NCBI GenBank assembly: GCA_034769895.1
Contig: CM068373.1
Location: 281,633,879 to 281,697,878, forward strand
DNA length: 64,000 nucleotides
Direction of reading: 5' to 3'
Origin: Magicicada septendecula
Taxonomy: Eukaryota; Arthropoda; Insecta; Hemiptera; Cicadidae
Shown here: piece by piece, positions 21,021 through 32,084 of the stretch
Layout: the number at the start of each line of letters is the position of its first letter
Position numbering within the stretch: position 1 is the stretch's first letter
Notes under the pieces: generated by a model
What the model was told of the DNA's origin: nothing
Databases searched by the model: none
Seen by the model: the letters and a program-made list of their open reading frames with translations, nothing else
Position numbers and translations under genes: made by a program

Positions 21021-24000
21021 TGTTACGCAATACGGAACGTTCTGGTACTATGTAGAACGCTGTTCTACGCTTTTCTCGCATAGCCCAGTACGTGCGTGTT
21101 TCCTCCAAGGCCGCGCTAAAGTACCCTCCATAATTTTCGAATGCTTGTTAAGGACGCATATTGTAACAAAATCTAAAATTCGGAGTTACAAAAAATTTGT
21201 AATAAAAAAATTTTGTTTTAAAATATTTTATTTATTTAATTAATTATTTGTTATGTAATAATGTATTTTTATTTCTTTTAATTATTAATTTAATCAATTT
21301 AATAGCTTAGAATAACCAGAATGGGTTTTCCGCGTTAACTAGATTGTCTCCAGTAATAATCGATTAGCGGTCTTGGTTTATTCTATGAGGTTACTCCTTC
21401 AGTAAGGTTATTTCCTTCTTTTCTTGGAGTCCAGGTGTCAAATCTTATCTAAAATACTACTATCTAAATTTTTACTAATAAATGTAACTCAAAATTATAA
21501 TATCAATGAATTTATTAACATTATTGAGACTAATCGATTTTGAATCGATTAGTTAATCGACAAAACACAAACTCGTTTCTCAGGGCGATTGGTTTGGTTA
21601 TATAAATTATTAAAGTTAAATTACAGGTTCTTTTAGCTGTTATTTTATAATAGTCAGAGAAAGGCAAAGCTGAAAAGTATTATGCTTACAGAAAAAACTT
21701 CTTAATTATAAAAAAATAGTAATATTATTTTAAATATAAATGTTAACAAATTAAATTGCTCGAACCCACACGCTGTATGATGCTCTGCCGTCCTCGCTAA
21801 GGATTCTGGGACTAGTACAAAATGGCCGCCCCCGTGCTGAGTGTAAACGAGACGCCTTCACTGCAGAATTTTTCAAAATAAAAGTTGGTTATTGGTGTAT
21901 CCGCTTCCAAGTAGTAGTGGTTAATTACTCTTCATCACCATGGAATTATTCAGGAGTAGTGGTCAGTTGTTCGGCGCTGCAATCAGTGTTTTCAATGTGT
22001 TTTTGTTCCAATGGCTGGTAGGTTTTACAATGTCCAATTCTGTGTCGATAAAATTTTGTATCCACGTTTATATAGTTCTATTATCTGGATTATGACTTCA
22101 AATCTTCATAAATCACTTAATTTGGTTTATTCCATGTTAACTCAGTATTCATTAATCGTGTTTTTACACTTCTCTGTTTTAATTTTTATTGGTTTGGTTA
22201 TATTCAAAATTTATCTTCTCTCTTTTCATTTGCGTGAGCTCGTTTCGAAGTGTACGTCTCAACGGGTAACAATCAACTAACTATCTTTGTCCTCCATACA
22301 ATAGGTCCTGGCCGATTTAATATTAAAATCTACATCGTTTTAACCAGATGGCATTTCCGCCTAAATAATTGACTTTTACATTATATGATTAATCACATTT
22401 TGCTTATTACTTAATTTTATTAAATACTAATTACACAATCAATTTCTTTATTTAATTCTGCGTTATTTAATATCAAACACGATATACTTTATAGTATTTT
22501 TAACTCAAAAAAATCATATTTACAGTACATTTGAATGTAGGCTTTAATTGTACTTCCTGTCACCTCAAATGGTTTACAATTTCTATTATGTTTTAGTTAT
22601 CATTGAACAAGATCACTGATTGAATTAAAATAGTTATTTTTCTTTAATTCTTTGTAATTTTATGATTTGGGTTAATTAATTTACATATTATCTTTAATTC
22701 AGGCTTTCCTCTTAGATTCCAGTGTTATTACACTTGCATTTTTTCTAATAATATCTTATACATTTTTTCAATACCTTTACAAAGTATTGTTACAGATATA
22801 ATATACAGTAATTGATTTACATTATATAATTTTTCTCAATTTAATTAATTTCCTTTACTTAATTACTAATTATAAAGTTTGTGTGATTTACCATTTGGCC
22901 TAGATTTTATGTTAGTTCATTTTCAATGTTGATTATTATTCCAGCTTGCTAATACCCTCTCTGACATATTATTCTTATAAAACCTTAACTAAATTACACT
23001 CCTCTAATTATAGTAAGGTTTAATATTAATTAACATCATTAAACATAATACATATTTTATAACAAAAAAAAAATTATATCCATTCTCAAACATTTAAGCC
23101 TTGAGTTCAATGAACTATTAATGTAAACAAAACACATCTGTTTTTTCATAAACTAAAATATTTCTTAAAATTAATTTTCATGCAGTCCTTTCTGTTTTTG
23201 TTTTATTTTAGGGATTTACCCTTGATCACTCCACTTATGTATTGTATATTCTTATATCATTTTTTGTCATTTTGTCTGGTATTATATGATAAAGAATATC
23301 ACTTATCATCCGGATTCGCTTTTTATTATAAGATTAAATTGCACTGGTACATTTTTACATTTATTCTAGAACCTTCACTTACACCTAATTCACATTTACT
23401 CTTATTTTATTGCATTATACTTTTCTCATTTAGTTTCATGTTTTTTGGGGGCTTTTAAATTTATTACATATGGTTGTTTCTCTAATAGTTGTTCTTTTAT
23501 TTTGGATGTATGTCTATATTGGGCATTTCCTGACCTGCTTCTATACTACCTGGGTCTAATTACTTTATACATTGGCCTATCATTATTTTTCTATAATTTC
23601 TTATATATATTGCATGGTTGATTTTAATTATTTTATCTCTCCTAACTATTATTTCACTACTTTGTGAAATATTATGTCACTACTTTGACTAATTTTTATA
23701 GTGGTTTCCATTGATGTAATTTTATTTTAATTTTATATATGGTCATTTTTTAAATTGGCATAATGTGGATAATCTGTCATGCTACAATATTAAGGACCCT
23801 GCAGATTTTAAATAGCCAGCACCTGCTATTTAAAACTCAATTTATGTTGGCTGATTTGTCAAGCGATATCAAGTGTTGTAATTGTACGAAATTTTAGTTG
23901 ACATCATTATTGCGTGTACACAAACTTTTCTCGGGTAATTATACAAGTTGATTATAAGCTGTTAAGTTTGTGATTCATTAAAGCTGGTAATTAGTGACTT

Positions 24001-24062
24001 CATTGGTGTCTTGTGTTTTGTTTTCCACTGCACCATACGACGATCAGTGAGACCGTCTTAAT
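21021..24062 (+). mobile_element. LTR-1 solo LTR split by a 2.6-kb insertion
   Basis: The left part (21021-21161) starts TGTTACGCAATACGGAACGT and includes AAGGCCGCGCTAAAG. The right part (23787-24062) carries GTAATTAGTGACTTC and the end block CACTGCACCATACGACGATC. Joined without the insert they give an LTR of about 415 bp, in line with the 440-520 bp of other copies. The right end has decayed (GTCTTAATA instead of GTCGTAACA). Confidence 0.65.
21162..23786. mobile_element. LTR-2-like element of 2625 bp inserted in LTR-1
   Basis: The ends are TGTAACA and ATGCTACA, with a 4-bp duplication ATAT (21158-21161, 23787-23790). The first 550 bp and last 150 bp parallel the 817-bp copy at 12879-13695. 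The extra 1.8 kb (about 21760-23640) is AT-rich with no recognisable gag or pol reading. It may be a deleted internal region, a size-variant LTR, or a further insertion. A GC-richer patch sits at 21765-21870. Confidence 0.5.
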
Positions 24063-24064
24063 AA

Positions 24065-24395
24065 TGTATTTAATGTGTTTTCTTAGCACTTTAATGTATT
24101 TACAGTTCGCAAACAAACCGTGTCCCCTAAAAGTAAATTTATTTTTACGAGAAAATAAGTTCTTTACTTGGTAGCAGCTATACTTAGAATACTCTGGTTT
24201 TGTAAAGTAGGGCAACAATTCTATTCTTAAACTATCGATTCGACGTCTTCTGCACTACTCGTGGCTTGATAAGACGATAAGACGACGTCCACAATACGAT
24301 AAAGGTGAATCAAGAATACAAATCAACTCGAATTGCTAAACTGTAAATCCGATGTAACGTAAATGGGAAATATGTTAATTTATTTGTAATTGTAT
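24065..24395. other. Unrecognised stretch
   Basis: AT-rich, no repeat family seen. Confidence 0.3.
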
Positions 24396-24399
24396 TTAA

Positions 24400-24770
24400 T
24401 ATCAAGTCTACTAGAAGGACGGACTTTTTCCATCAGTGCTTTTTTTTGTAAGCGACGTTTCGACCACGCAACAAATCTGTAGCCATCTTCAGGAAAAAAC
24501 AAATACCAAACCAACACAAATAAAAAAGAAAAATTGAATCGACAATCTGTCTCACAACCCACAGAGGGTCAAATTATACTAAGGTGATTACATAACATAC
24601 AAAAAAATTAATAAATAAATAAAACTTACCAACTATGGGATCTATTAAACACCATACACACACACTGAATACACTCACAAAACTCACATGAACCCGGACG
24701 CTTCAAAGTCAACTGGAAACTGCGACAGGCTGCACTGAGCTACACCCCTTTATAAAGGCAACCGGAAGAC
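24400..24770 (-). mobile_element. Hammerhead-bearing element in minus orientation
   Basis: A minus-strand hammerhead-like core lies at 24454-24493: CTGAAGA, T, GGCTAC pairing with GTGGTC through GU pairs, GAAAC and GTC. Upstream of it on that strand is a CTTTATAAAGG box (about 24748-24758). The layout resembles the leader region of a PLE or retrozyme, but no coding part is found. A retroposon is inserted at 24781 and the continuation after 25373 is uncertain. Confidence 0.4.
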
Positions 24771-24781
24771 ACTCCTCCGCA

Positions 24782-25362
24782 TGTGCGGTTGCTTGTTGAA
24801 ACTGTCTTTCAGCAGTGACCTCTTCCTTCCCCTACCTCAGAACCATTAGTACGTCTGCCCCAACACCCCCTATCAGGGTCAAACCCCCTCGGGCGATTCT
24901 CGATGACCAGCGCCCAAATCAGCCTCGACAAGCTACTTCTGAAAAGCCCCGAGTAATTTCCTATCCTCTCTGTCTCACCTACGCTCCTCTTCCCTTAGAT
25001 AATTTTTCCCTAATCATGTCTGTAGCGCACTGCTCGCCCCTGTTACCTTTTGTCACTGGCACGAGGTTCTTTGCCTCGCGGAGAACGACCAACACTTCAA
25101 GGCATCTGCATACTATGTCCAAGACGGGCGCCACCTGCCGTCCTCATCGCCACTAGGGACAGTGCTACTAGAGCATAATCATTTTAAAATTCCGGCGCCA
25201 TCTAGCGGATGACCGTGTTGGCGTGTCCCATCCCATTTTTAGGTACCGCGTTGGAAAGTCCAGCACTGTTTTCATCTGACAGTCATCGGGCACATCCCGG
25301 GAGATGCAATTAGGCCACGGGTGCAAAGACGAACCCACTACACAAAGCAAAGCAAAGCAAAA
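24782..25362 (+). mobile_element. 581-bp retroposon with (AAAGC)n tail and 11-bp duplication
   Basis: ACTCCTCCGCA occurs at 24771-24781 and 25363-25373, exactly flanking this GC-richer unit. It ends CAAAGCAAAGCAAAGCAAA, a simple-repeat tail, so the plus strand is sense. An open frame at 24815-25156 shows no known domain and is proline/arginine-rich; I do not claim it is coding. The unit may be a LINE 3' fragment or an independent short retroposon. Confidence 0.6.
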
Positions 25363-25373
25363 ACTCCTCCGCA

Positions 25374-25689
25374 GATATTTATTTCATATGTTTTACAACG
25401 TTACCACATTTATAATGAATTTTTGCTCTGGCTCTCTACAGACGTACGCGGCAATAGGTTTCTATGATTCAAGTCAGAACACAAAGTTTCCTCAGACCCA
25501 CCTTCAAGTCCGTCTATCCTAACAGCTTATCCTCCTTTCTTTTGCTCGCCTCCGTGTCAGTTACTTTAATTTTCCGTTTTAGTTTGCTCTCCTGCCCCGC
25601 TCACTTGAACTTTACTGGTTCCTTGTAAACTGCGTCATCGGTAGTACTTTTATTCATTCATACTTATTCACTTCTTTTTTCCTAACATA

Positions 25690-25758
<69 letters not shown>

Positions 25759-26010
25759 TTTTCTACTTTCCTAAATATGAGTGTACACCCTTTTGTTTTA
25801 TTCTTTTATTAATGAAATAAGTAAAACTAAAATGTGTGTGTGTGTGTGGTTTTTCAAAAAGCTGCCAGTTTCTGTTAACCTTTGGTTGATCTTTATAATT
25901 TATGTGTTGTATTCAAATTTGTATTGGATCAAGAGGATCCTCAATTTTTAAAATGATCAAGAGGGTGCCCAAGAGAAGGAAGAAATTTCAAACCAACTAA
26001 CCTCTGGATT
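25374..26010. other. Mixed stretch with a (CA)n run and a LINE tail
   Basis: A (CA)n run fills 25692-25756. A shorter GT run is near 25835-25848. From about 25920 the text GGATCAAGAGGATCC and GTGCCCAAGAGAAGGAAG resembles a LINE basic C-terminus before (GAA)n. Confidence 0.45.
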
Positions 26011-26011
26011 A

Positions 26012-26082
26012 ACAAGAAGAAGAAGAAGAAGAAGAAGAAGAAGAAGAAGAAGAAGAAGAAGAAGAAGAAGAAGAAGAAGAAG
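26012..26082. repeat. (GAA)n array after a LINE-like tail
   Basis: About 23 GAA units, then GATAATGACGATGATG. It again follows a LINE-like ending. Confidence 0.85.
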
Positions 26083-26084
26083 AT

Positions 26085-27605
26085 AATGACGATGATGAAA
26101 TATACTAAATTAAAGTTACCTAATATTTTTATTCAACATATAAGGGCGTCCGTACAATCCCTATCTAACCAATGTTAAATAGTCGATTTTCATGAATGTT
26201 TTTCTCAAAATCTGTAAGAGATGTAGTATTGACATTTCGCTCAAATTAAATATAGTCTGGTGCCTAGTAGCCTAGTAACTACTTTAACACAGGGAATTTT
26301 AAACTTTTCCTTGGTTCTAGCAAAAATGTATATAAATATAATTTTTATCCGTGATTTTTATCATAACATATTCTATAAATTGTAAGTTATCGAGTATTAA
26401 ACCCTAACAAACCCTAGTGGTAAAGATATGGATACGATATTGTAGAAAAAATAACGGGTAGATATTTACCAAATAATGATAATGATGATATAGCTTATTA
26501 TTATAATTATTATTTGTATAAATAATTCTATCATACTTTGGATGTAGCTTTAATAATTCTGACGACACATAGAATCCACGTGCAAATATGACTAAAGTAA
26601 TTTTAAAGGTATTTTGTGTCTGTTTAAACCATTTATGTAAATATCAAACGCTCTGTATGGCAGCGTATTAATTTATGTATATCGATACTCTACGCCAGAA
26701 TCGGTAGAACGTTTGCTGGCGAATTAAAACAAAAAAATAATAAACGTTACGGACTTTCACATTTCTCATTACAATTTCAAATGAATGCAAAATACCTTCG
26801 ACTCTTCTATTTAAAATTAAATTGTTGTAAGCGTTTTTTGTTTCATTGCTGGCAGAGCGTTGCAACGCTACATACATTCCAGAACAAATGTTTGTTTTCC
26901 CTCTTCACTTTCATTCGTCGAGTTAAATTTGTAAAAAAAACACACACTGTTACTTTGATACGGTTTGCCTCAGGCAAAGTGAAGTGTTATCAATCAGATG
27001 TGCTGTGCTATGTTAATCAAGTTACCGGTTCGTTGTGCACAAGTTGCTCAAGTTTGAGAAGCAAACGTCGGTCGCTGATTGGCTGGGAAAATGGGGAACA
27101 ATGAACAAGCCGTTTATAATATTCAAAATGTGGACAACAATCCAGAGGTCGCTTATTGTGTAAAATGTAATGCAATTTATCACAAAGATTAGTAGAATTA
27201 AAATAATATGAATAAGCGCAAACTACTTCAAAAATGTGTGAAAATAATCTAAAAAATATTTACACTGTCCTACAAGACGTTAAGCGAAGAAAATATAGAT
27301 TTTAAAATTAGCACGTCTTAATAATTATACAAATCAGTTGAATGGATCTAAGGATATGAAGGGTTAAATCTTTCAGAAATCATACCCTAAATTTTGTAAG
27401 AATTCTGTAATATAATAACACTAATTTCTTGCAAACTACTTTAAAATTTTGAAAAAATAATTTAAAATTTATTTAAACTCTCTTAAAAGACGTTCAGTTG
27501 AGTGTGTCTAAGGTTAAGAAGATTAATGACGCTTTCAGAAGTTATTCGCAATTGTACCCTAATTGTATTAAGAATTCTGTAAGATGATAAACTATTTACT
27601 TAAAA
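26085..27605. other. AT-rich stretch with no gene seen
   Basis: About 1.5 kb of AT-rich sequence. The open frame at 26781-27104 has no recognisable motif. Two blocks near 27340-27430 and 27490-27600 share words such as AAGAATTCTGTAA and may be a weak duplication. Confidence 0.35.
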
Positions 27606-27621
27606 ATTAAAGAAAAAAAAG

Positions 27622-27927
27622 CGGCTGAAATGAGATTTCTTAGGCACTTGGCAGGGTATACTCTCCATGATCGTAGAAGGAACATAGATATACGGCAGGA
27701 ACTGAAAGTTAAGAGTGTACTCGACGCGATTGCCCAGTATCGGGTGAGTTGGTGGAAACATCTTTGCCGAATGGATGACTGCCGCGGCCCCCAAATAACT
27801 ATGGAACTATAAGCCGAGGGGAGGTGTGGGACATCCGAGGAAGCGCTAGAATGACCAGCTCTAATCTTTGCCTATTTGAGATCGGAACAAATCATACTTG
27901 GTTTAATTTTTGATGATCATCATGATG
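27622..27927 (+). mobile_element. LINE-A short copy with imperfect target duplication
   Basis: Flanks ATTAAAGAAAAAAAAG (27606-27621) and ATTAAAGGAAAAAAG (27928-27942) are close to a duplication. The open reading gives MRFLRHLAGYTLHDRRRN, then IRQELKVKSVLDAIAQYRV and KHLCRMDDCRGPQI. The tail is GATGATCATCATGATG. It is about 306 bp, strongly 5'-truncated. Confidence 0.7.
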
Positions 27928-28196
27928 ATTAAAGGAAAAAAGAAGGTAACAAATTAAAGGAAATCATGGTTGTGAAAATATAGGTTTGGCCATCAGTCAC
28001 TTGGCACCAATAAGAATACTTTAATAGCGACTCTAATACGTGATGGAAGGCTTTGTTATGTTTGTCAAACACTAGACAGAACTGTGAAGTGTACATGTCA
28101 ACGTTTCAAGAAAATTTAATATTAGCAACGGAAAACGCAAAAGTAATTATTAACATTCATAAGTAATGAGGGTTCTTTTGTGGATTGTGTGTATAT

Positions 28197-28635
28197 TGTT
28201 ACAAATGGAATCACGTAGAGTCCTCGTCGTGTCCTCCCTCCCAGTGTGGCAGGTGTTGCTTCAGTCAAGGCCGCGCAGAAGTAGGTTCTGAGAAACGCAT
28301 TAAGCCGGCGTGCAGTAAGGAGGGAAAGCTATACTGGACCTCTGCGAGAGCTATATAAAGCCATAGCAGTCGGCTTGTCAGTTCAGTTACGTGAGCGATT
28401 TTCTTAGCGCGGATACAGTGTTTGTAGAATTGAAGTGTTATTGTGTTAATAATTGTGCGGAACTATATTATTTCAGATTGTTATTGCGTGTGGACAAATC
28501 TAACTGTAGTTATTATACGAGTTAATTATAAACTGTTATTTGAGATAATTAAAACTGGTGATTAGTTACTTCATTGGTGTCTTGTATTTTGTTTTTCCAC
28601 TGTACCATACGACGGTCAAGTACACCGTCGTAACA
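28197..28635 (+). mobile_element. LTR-1 solo LTR with 4-bp duplication
   Basis: 439 bp from TGTTACAAATGGAATC to CCGTCGTAACA, flanked by ATAT on both sides (28193-28196, 28636-28639). It contains a TATA box and an initiator-like TCAGTTCAGTT spaced as in the copy at 40407. The 3' part holds a conserved AATTAAAACTGGTGATTAGT block. No internal region is attached, so it is a solo LTR left by recombination. Confidence 0.8.
28353..28389 (+). promoter_or_regulatory. Core promoter of LTR-1
   Basis: TATATAAAG (28352-28360), then TCAGTTCAGTTAC about 25 bases downstream. The 40407 copy has CCTATAAAAATT (about 40607-40618) and GAGTTCAGTTCCTTGAGCGA at a similar spacing. The conserved pair supports a TATA-plus-initiator promoter. 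Confidence 0.55.
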
Positions 28636-28644
28636 ATATGTTGC

Positions 28645-29372
28645 GTAAATAATAATAACTGTTACACATATAGCCTACTGTTATCCTTATGTTAACAAAA
28701 TATAAGATTCAACCGTCATCAATCAGGAGTACTATACAGGACTGCAGTCAGGAACGTTGAAGCTGTAAAAATTAATATTCTGAAAAAGACCGCGGTCAGT
28801 TACAACCGAGGTGTAAACTTTAACCCAGTCAACTGCGATCGGAAACATCGTCCTGTCGGGTGCAGATACAGGCTGCGTTTATATGCGAAAGCGCAGAACT
28901 AGTAATTGAGTCTTTGCAAAAACTCAAGAATACTAAAATCTTAAACGAAGTATCGGATATTTTAGAGCAAACATTAAATAGAGAGGAAATTGAGATCAAG
29001 TTTGTAGGTCAAAAAAGCGCTGAAGAACGTTTTCGTTAATCTTTCAGTCAATACTTATTCAACACCCGCGACATTTCTGATCCGCTCTATCTTTATGCCA
29101 ACCTAACCGCTGAAGCACCACAGATAGTTATGTAAACATTAAACATAAAAGTAGTAGAGATAGACAACGGTAAATGCGTTGCTATAGCAAAACAAATGAG
29201 GAAATAGTATGAGGAAATAACAAAAAGTAAGCTTTTCACAAGTGAAAGTGCCTTAAATATTAATTGTTAAAGTGCTGTGAAAGAAGTGATGAACATTCAA
29301 AATAATAAAAACAAATGGGTTTTGTTTTCCACATAATTTATACTACAAAACGGAGACCCCCATTCCAGCAGT

Positions 29373-29375
<3 letters not shown>
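28645..29375. other. Unrecognised stretch
   Basis: A non-repetitive block with short degenerate readings such as KLKNTKILNEVSDILEQ near 28920-28990. It could be gag-like debris or an old gene fragment. No firm call. Confidence 0.3.

Positions 29376-29376
<1 letters not shown>

Positions 29377-29456
<80 letters not shown>
29377..29456. repeat. (GT)n microsatellite
   Basis: About 40 uninterrupted GT units. Confidence 0.95.
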
Positions 29457-29459
<3 letters not shown>

Positions 29460-29878
29460 TATTGCACAGTACTAACTGGGTGAGAGGTTCGTTGTCCGCA
29501 ATACACTGCTCAGTGTAGTGATATAATCGTGCATGAACGTGTACCTCTATCTATCTGTATAACTATATATATTGCAAAAACACATTTATTTGCATATTTA
29601 TCCAGAGCAGTATTTTGTAAATAATGAGTGTAAGGATAATATGACGAATAATTTTAAATATTTTATGCGTGAAAGAACAGGCGTGTGCACGCGGAAGCCT
29701 GTTTAATGTGTACCTCTGTAAGTCATTGTTTGTGTGTGTGAACCAGCGATCGTCAGAGATCGTCTTAAGGCGAACAAAAAAATTAATATAAAGATAAATC
29801 TACCAATAACACATATATATCGTCAAAATACAAATCTTAGTTAAAGAAATATATTGCCTGATAATAATAATAATAATA

Positions 29879-30223
29879 AAACAGTACACGCTCCTCGGAT
29901 TACTCAAGAAGACAACAATGCTTGCCAATCAAAAAGAAATTAAAAAAGGCCCAAGGATTTCAGGAAAACCCCAAGAAGAGGACAGTTGCCATTTGGACGG
30001 ACGAAAGAAGGGAGAGACATCGACACCAAGAATGAAGGAGATATGGGTGAAGAGGAAGAGAGAGGATAGATGAGAGCAACCAACCAGTTGAACCAAACGT
30101 AGCCAACGGTGGCTCATACGCAAAAAAAAAAACAGTACTCACCATTGCATCAAGGAAGGATTCCTCCTGTGCTTGTTTACGTTGCAACCACAGGAGGAAT
30201 CTTTCCTTGATGAAATGGTGAGC

Positions 30224-30299
<76 letters not shown>

Positions 30300-30345
30300 T
30301 TTTTTTTTTTCAATCACTTTCTGCTACAGTCCGTTTCTTGATGTA
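29879..30345. mobile_element. Insertion in the left pLTR arm
   Basis: About 470 bp with no counterpart in the right arm. It holds an A/G-rich block (29930-30115), then an inverted repeat in which CTCACCATTGCATCAAGG (about 30139) faces CCTTGATGAAATGGTGAG (about 30205), and a palindromic (AAT)n(ATT)n array (30225-30300). The short reading KKGPRISGKPQEEDSCHLD is low-grade. It may be a small hairpin transposon or LINE debris. Confidence 0.45.
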
Positions 30346-30360
30346 TATGATACTTTAATA

Positions 30361-30915
30361 TTGATAACTAAATTTACCTCAAGATATACTTTTTTCCCTA
30401 TTAGGAAATTATACAGTAAGAAAAATAGCATAACACTAGACATATACAAACTACACTTACAGCTAACAAGTTTATTACATCCAATCACTTGGAATAATAA
30501 ATACAATAACATAGAAAATAAAATAAGATTTGAAAAAAACAAAAAGACTTATACCATCAACAAAAAACTTAACACATTAAAACAACAAAACAAAAATCAA
30601 GAACAAAAAAACAAAAATAAACACACATTTCACCCTCGAACCATTAACCTTAGCAAATACAGAATTTAACAAAAAAGAAACAGAATATTTAAACAATATG
30701 TCAAAAACTAACATAACCCAAAATGCAAACAAAAATCTAGAAAATTTAATAGTAGAAACAGAATTTGCCATTAACCTAATAAAAGGCAATATACAAGAAG
30801 AAAAAAGAACAGAAGCAACACATATAATTAAAAAAATAATCACTAGCGAAATGAAAAACAAAGATAAACAAAAGAAAAAAAATAAAACAATGAAGAAATT
30901 AAAAATAAAGTAAAG
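30361..30915 (+). pseudogene. PLE N-terminal region (two frames)
   Basis: The first part, 30361-30669, reads MITKFTSRYTFFPIRKLYSK and ends near FHPRTINLSKYRI. The reading then moves to another frame (LANTEFNKKETEYLNN from about 30655, then ENLIVETEFAINLI) until 30913. PLE proteins usually carry this N-terminal helical region in one frame with the reverse transcriptase. The order here fits that, with single-base indels near 30655 and in the A-run at about 30875-30890. The first methionine falls inside the inverted pLTR arm. Confidence 0.6.
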
Positions 30916-32082
30916 AACAATAATTTAATAATAACTAAAGCAGACAAAAGTCAAGCAACAGTAATCATTGATAAAGCAGACTATATAAAAAAAACCGAAG
31001 ACTTCATCAACAATAATAAATGCGTACAACTAGATAAAAACCCAACAGAGAAATATCTTAAACAAACAATAAAACTAATAAAAACAAGTAAAAACATTTT
31101 CAACAATAAAAACATAGACATATATATAAACAATAATCCAGAATCACCTAAAATGAATAGCCTAATAAAAATACACAAATTAAAAAACCCAATACGTCCA
31201 TTAATCAATTTCAAAAAAGCTCCTACATACAAAATAGCAAAAATAATAGCACAAAAACTAAAAAGTAACCATCTAACAAATAACCATCATAACATAAAAA
31301 ATACATACGAATTAATAGACAAACTAAAAATAATAATTATAAATGAAAATACATTTTTCACATCATATGACATAACAAACATGTACACTAATATCCCAGT
31401 AGAAGAAACAATTGACATAATAATAAACAAACTTATAGAACAAAATGAAAACAAACAATATATAACCGAAATAAAAAATAGTCTCCAACTAATACTAAAA
31501 CAAAATTACTTTGAATTTAATAGCAAAATTTATCAACAGAAAGAAGGTTTAGCAATGGGATCACCATTATCAAGCATAATAGCAGAAATATTCCTACAAC
31601 ACATAGACACCAAAATACAAAATATCATAAAAACACATGACCCAGATGGCATATGGATAAGATATGTAGATGATGGACTATATGTATCAAATAACAAAAA
31701 CACAAATGCAGAGAACATACTGAAACAAATCAATAACATACATCCCAAAATACAATTCACAGAAGAAAAAGAAAAACATAACAAAATCAACTATTTAGAC
31801 ATAACCATCACAAGATACAACAAACACATACAATATGCAATATATAGAAAACCAACTTCCACTAACATCATTATACCTAACCATTCTGACCACCCACCAC
31901 AACATAAAATGGCAGCATTTTATTCGTTATTTAACAGAATGTACAAAATACCCCTAAACAAACAAGAAACTGACAAAGAAAGGAATATAATATACCAAAT
32001 TGGTTATGCAAATGGATACAATAAAAATACTAAGATCAAAATAGAAAATAAAATCAAATACAAAATAAATCTGAACAATTAA
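30886..32082 (+). pseudogene. PLE reverse transcriptase
   Basis: This block is open from 30886; the internal methionine at 31153 is not the true start, since IITKADKSQATVIIDKADY upstream is a conserved PLE motif. Counting from 31153, motif A is SYDITNMYTNIP (residues 71-82, D73), motif B is QKEGLAMGSPLSS (129-141) and motif C is YVDDG (171-175, bases 31663-31677). Both catalytic aspartates are intact. The enzyme copies RNA into DNA at nicked targets. The reading ends at 32082, where a shift separates it from the endonuclease. The RT block itself has no internal stop over nearly 400 codons, so the element is young or under recent constraint. Its codons are extremely A-rich. Confidence 0.85.
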
Positions 32083-32084
32083 GA

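Noticed and set aside
24720-24760. tRNA-like or SINE promoter boxes
   Set aside because: I looked for A and B boxes near the GC-rich retroposon and its upstream flank and saw none that fit well.
24815-25156. Protein-coding gene of 113 codons
   Set aside because: It lies within a retroposon bounded by a target duplication, has no recognised domain, and its frame is explained by GC-rich sequence with few stops.
29297-29518. Open frames of alternating residues across a GT run
   Set aside because: Dinucleotide repeats give open frames on both strands. No flanking coding evidence.
31153-32082. A retroviral or Gypsy-type reverse transcriptase
   Set aside because: The IITKADKS leader, motif order with YVDDG and the adjoining GIY-YIG domain identify a Penelope-like element. 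No protease, RNase H or integrase is present.
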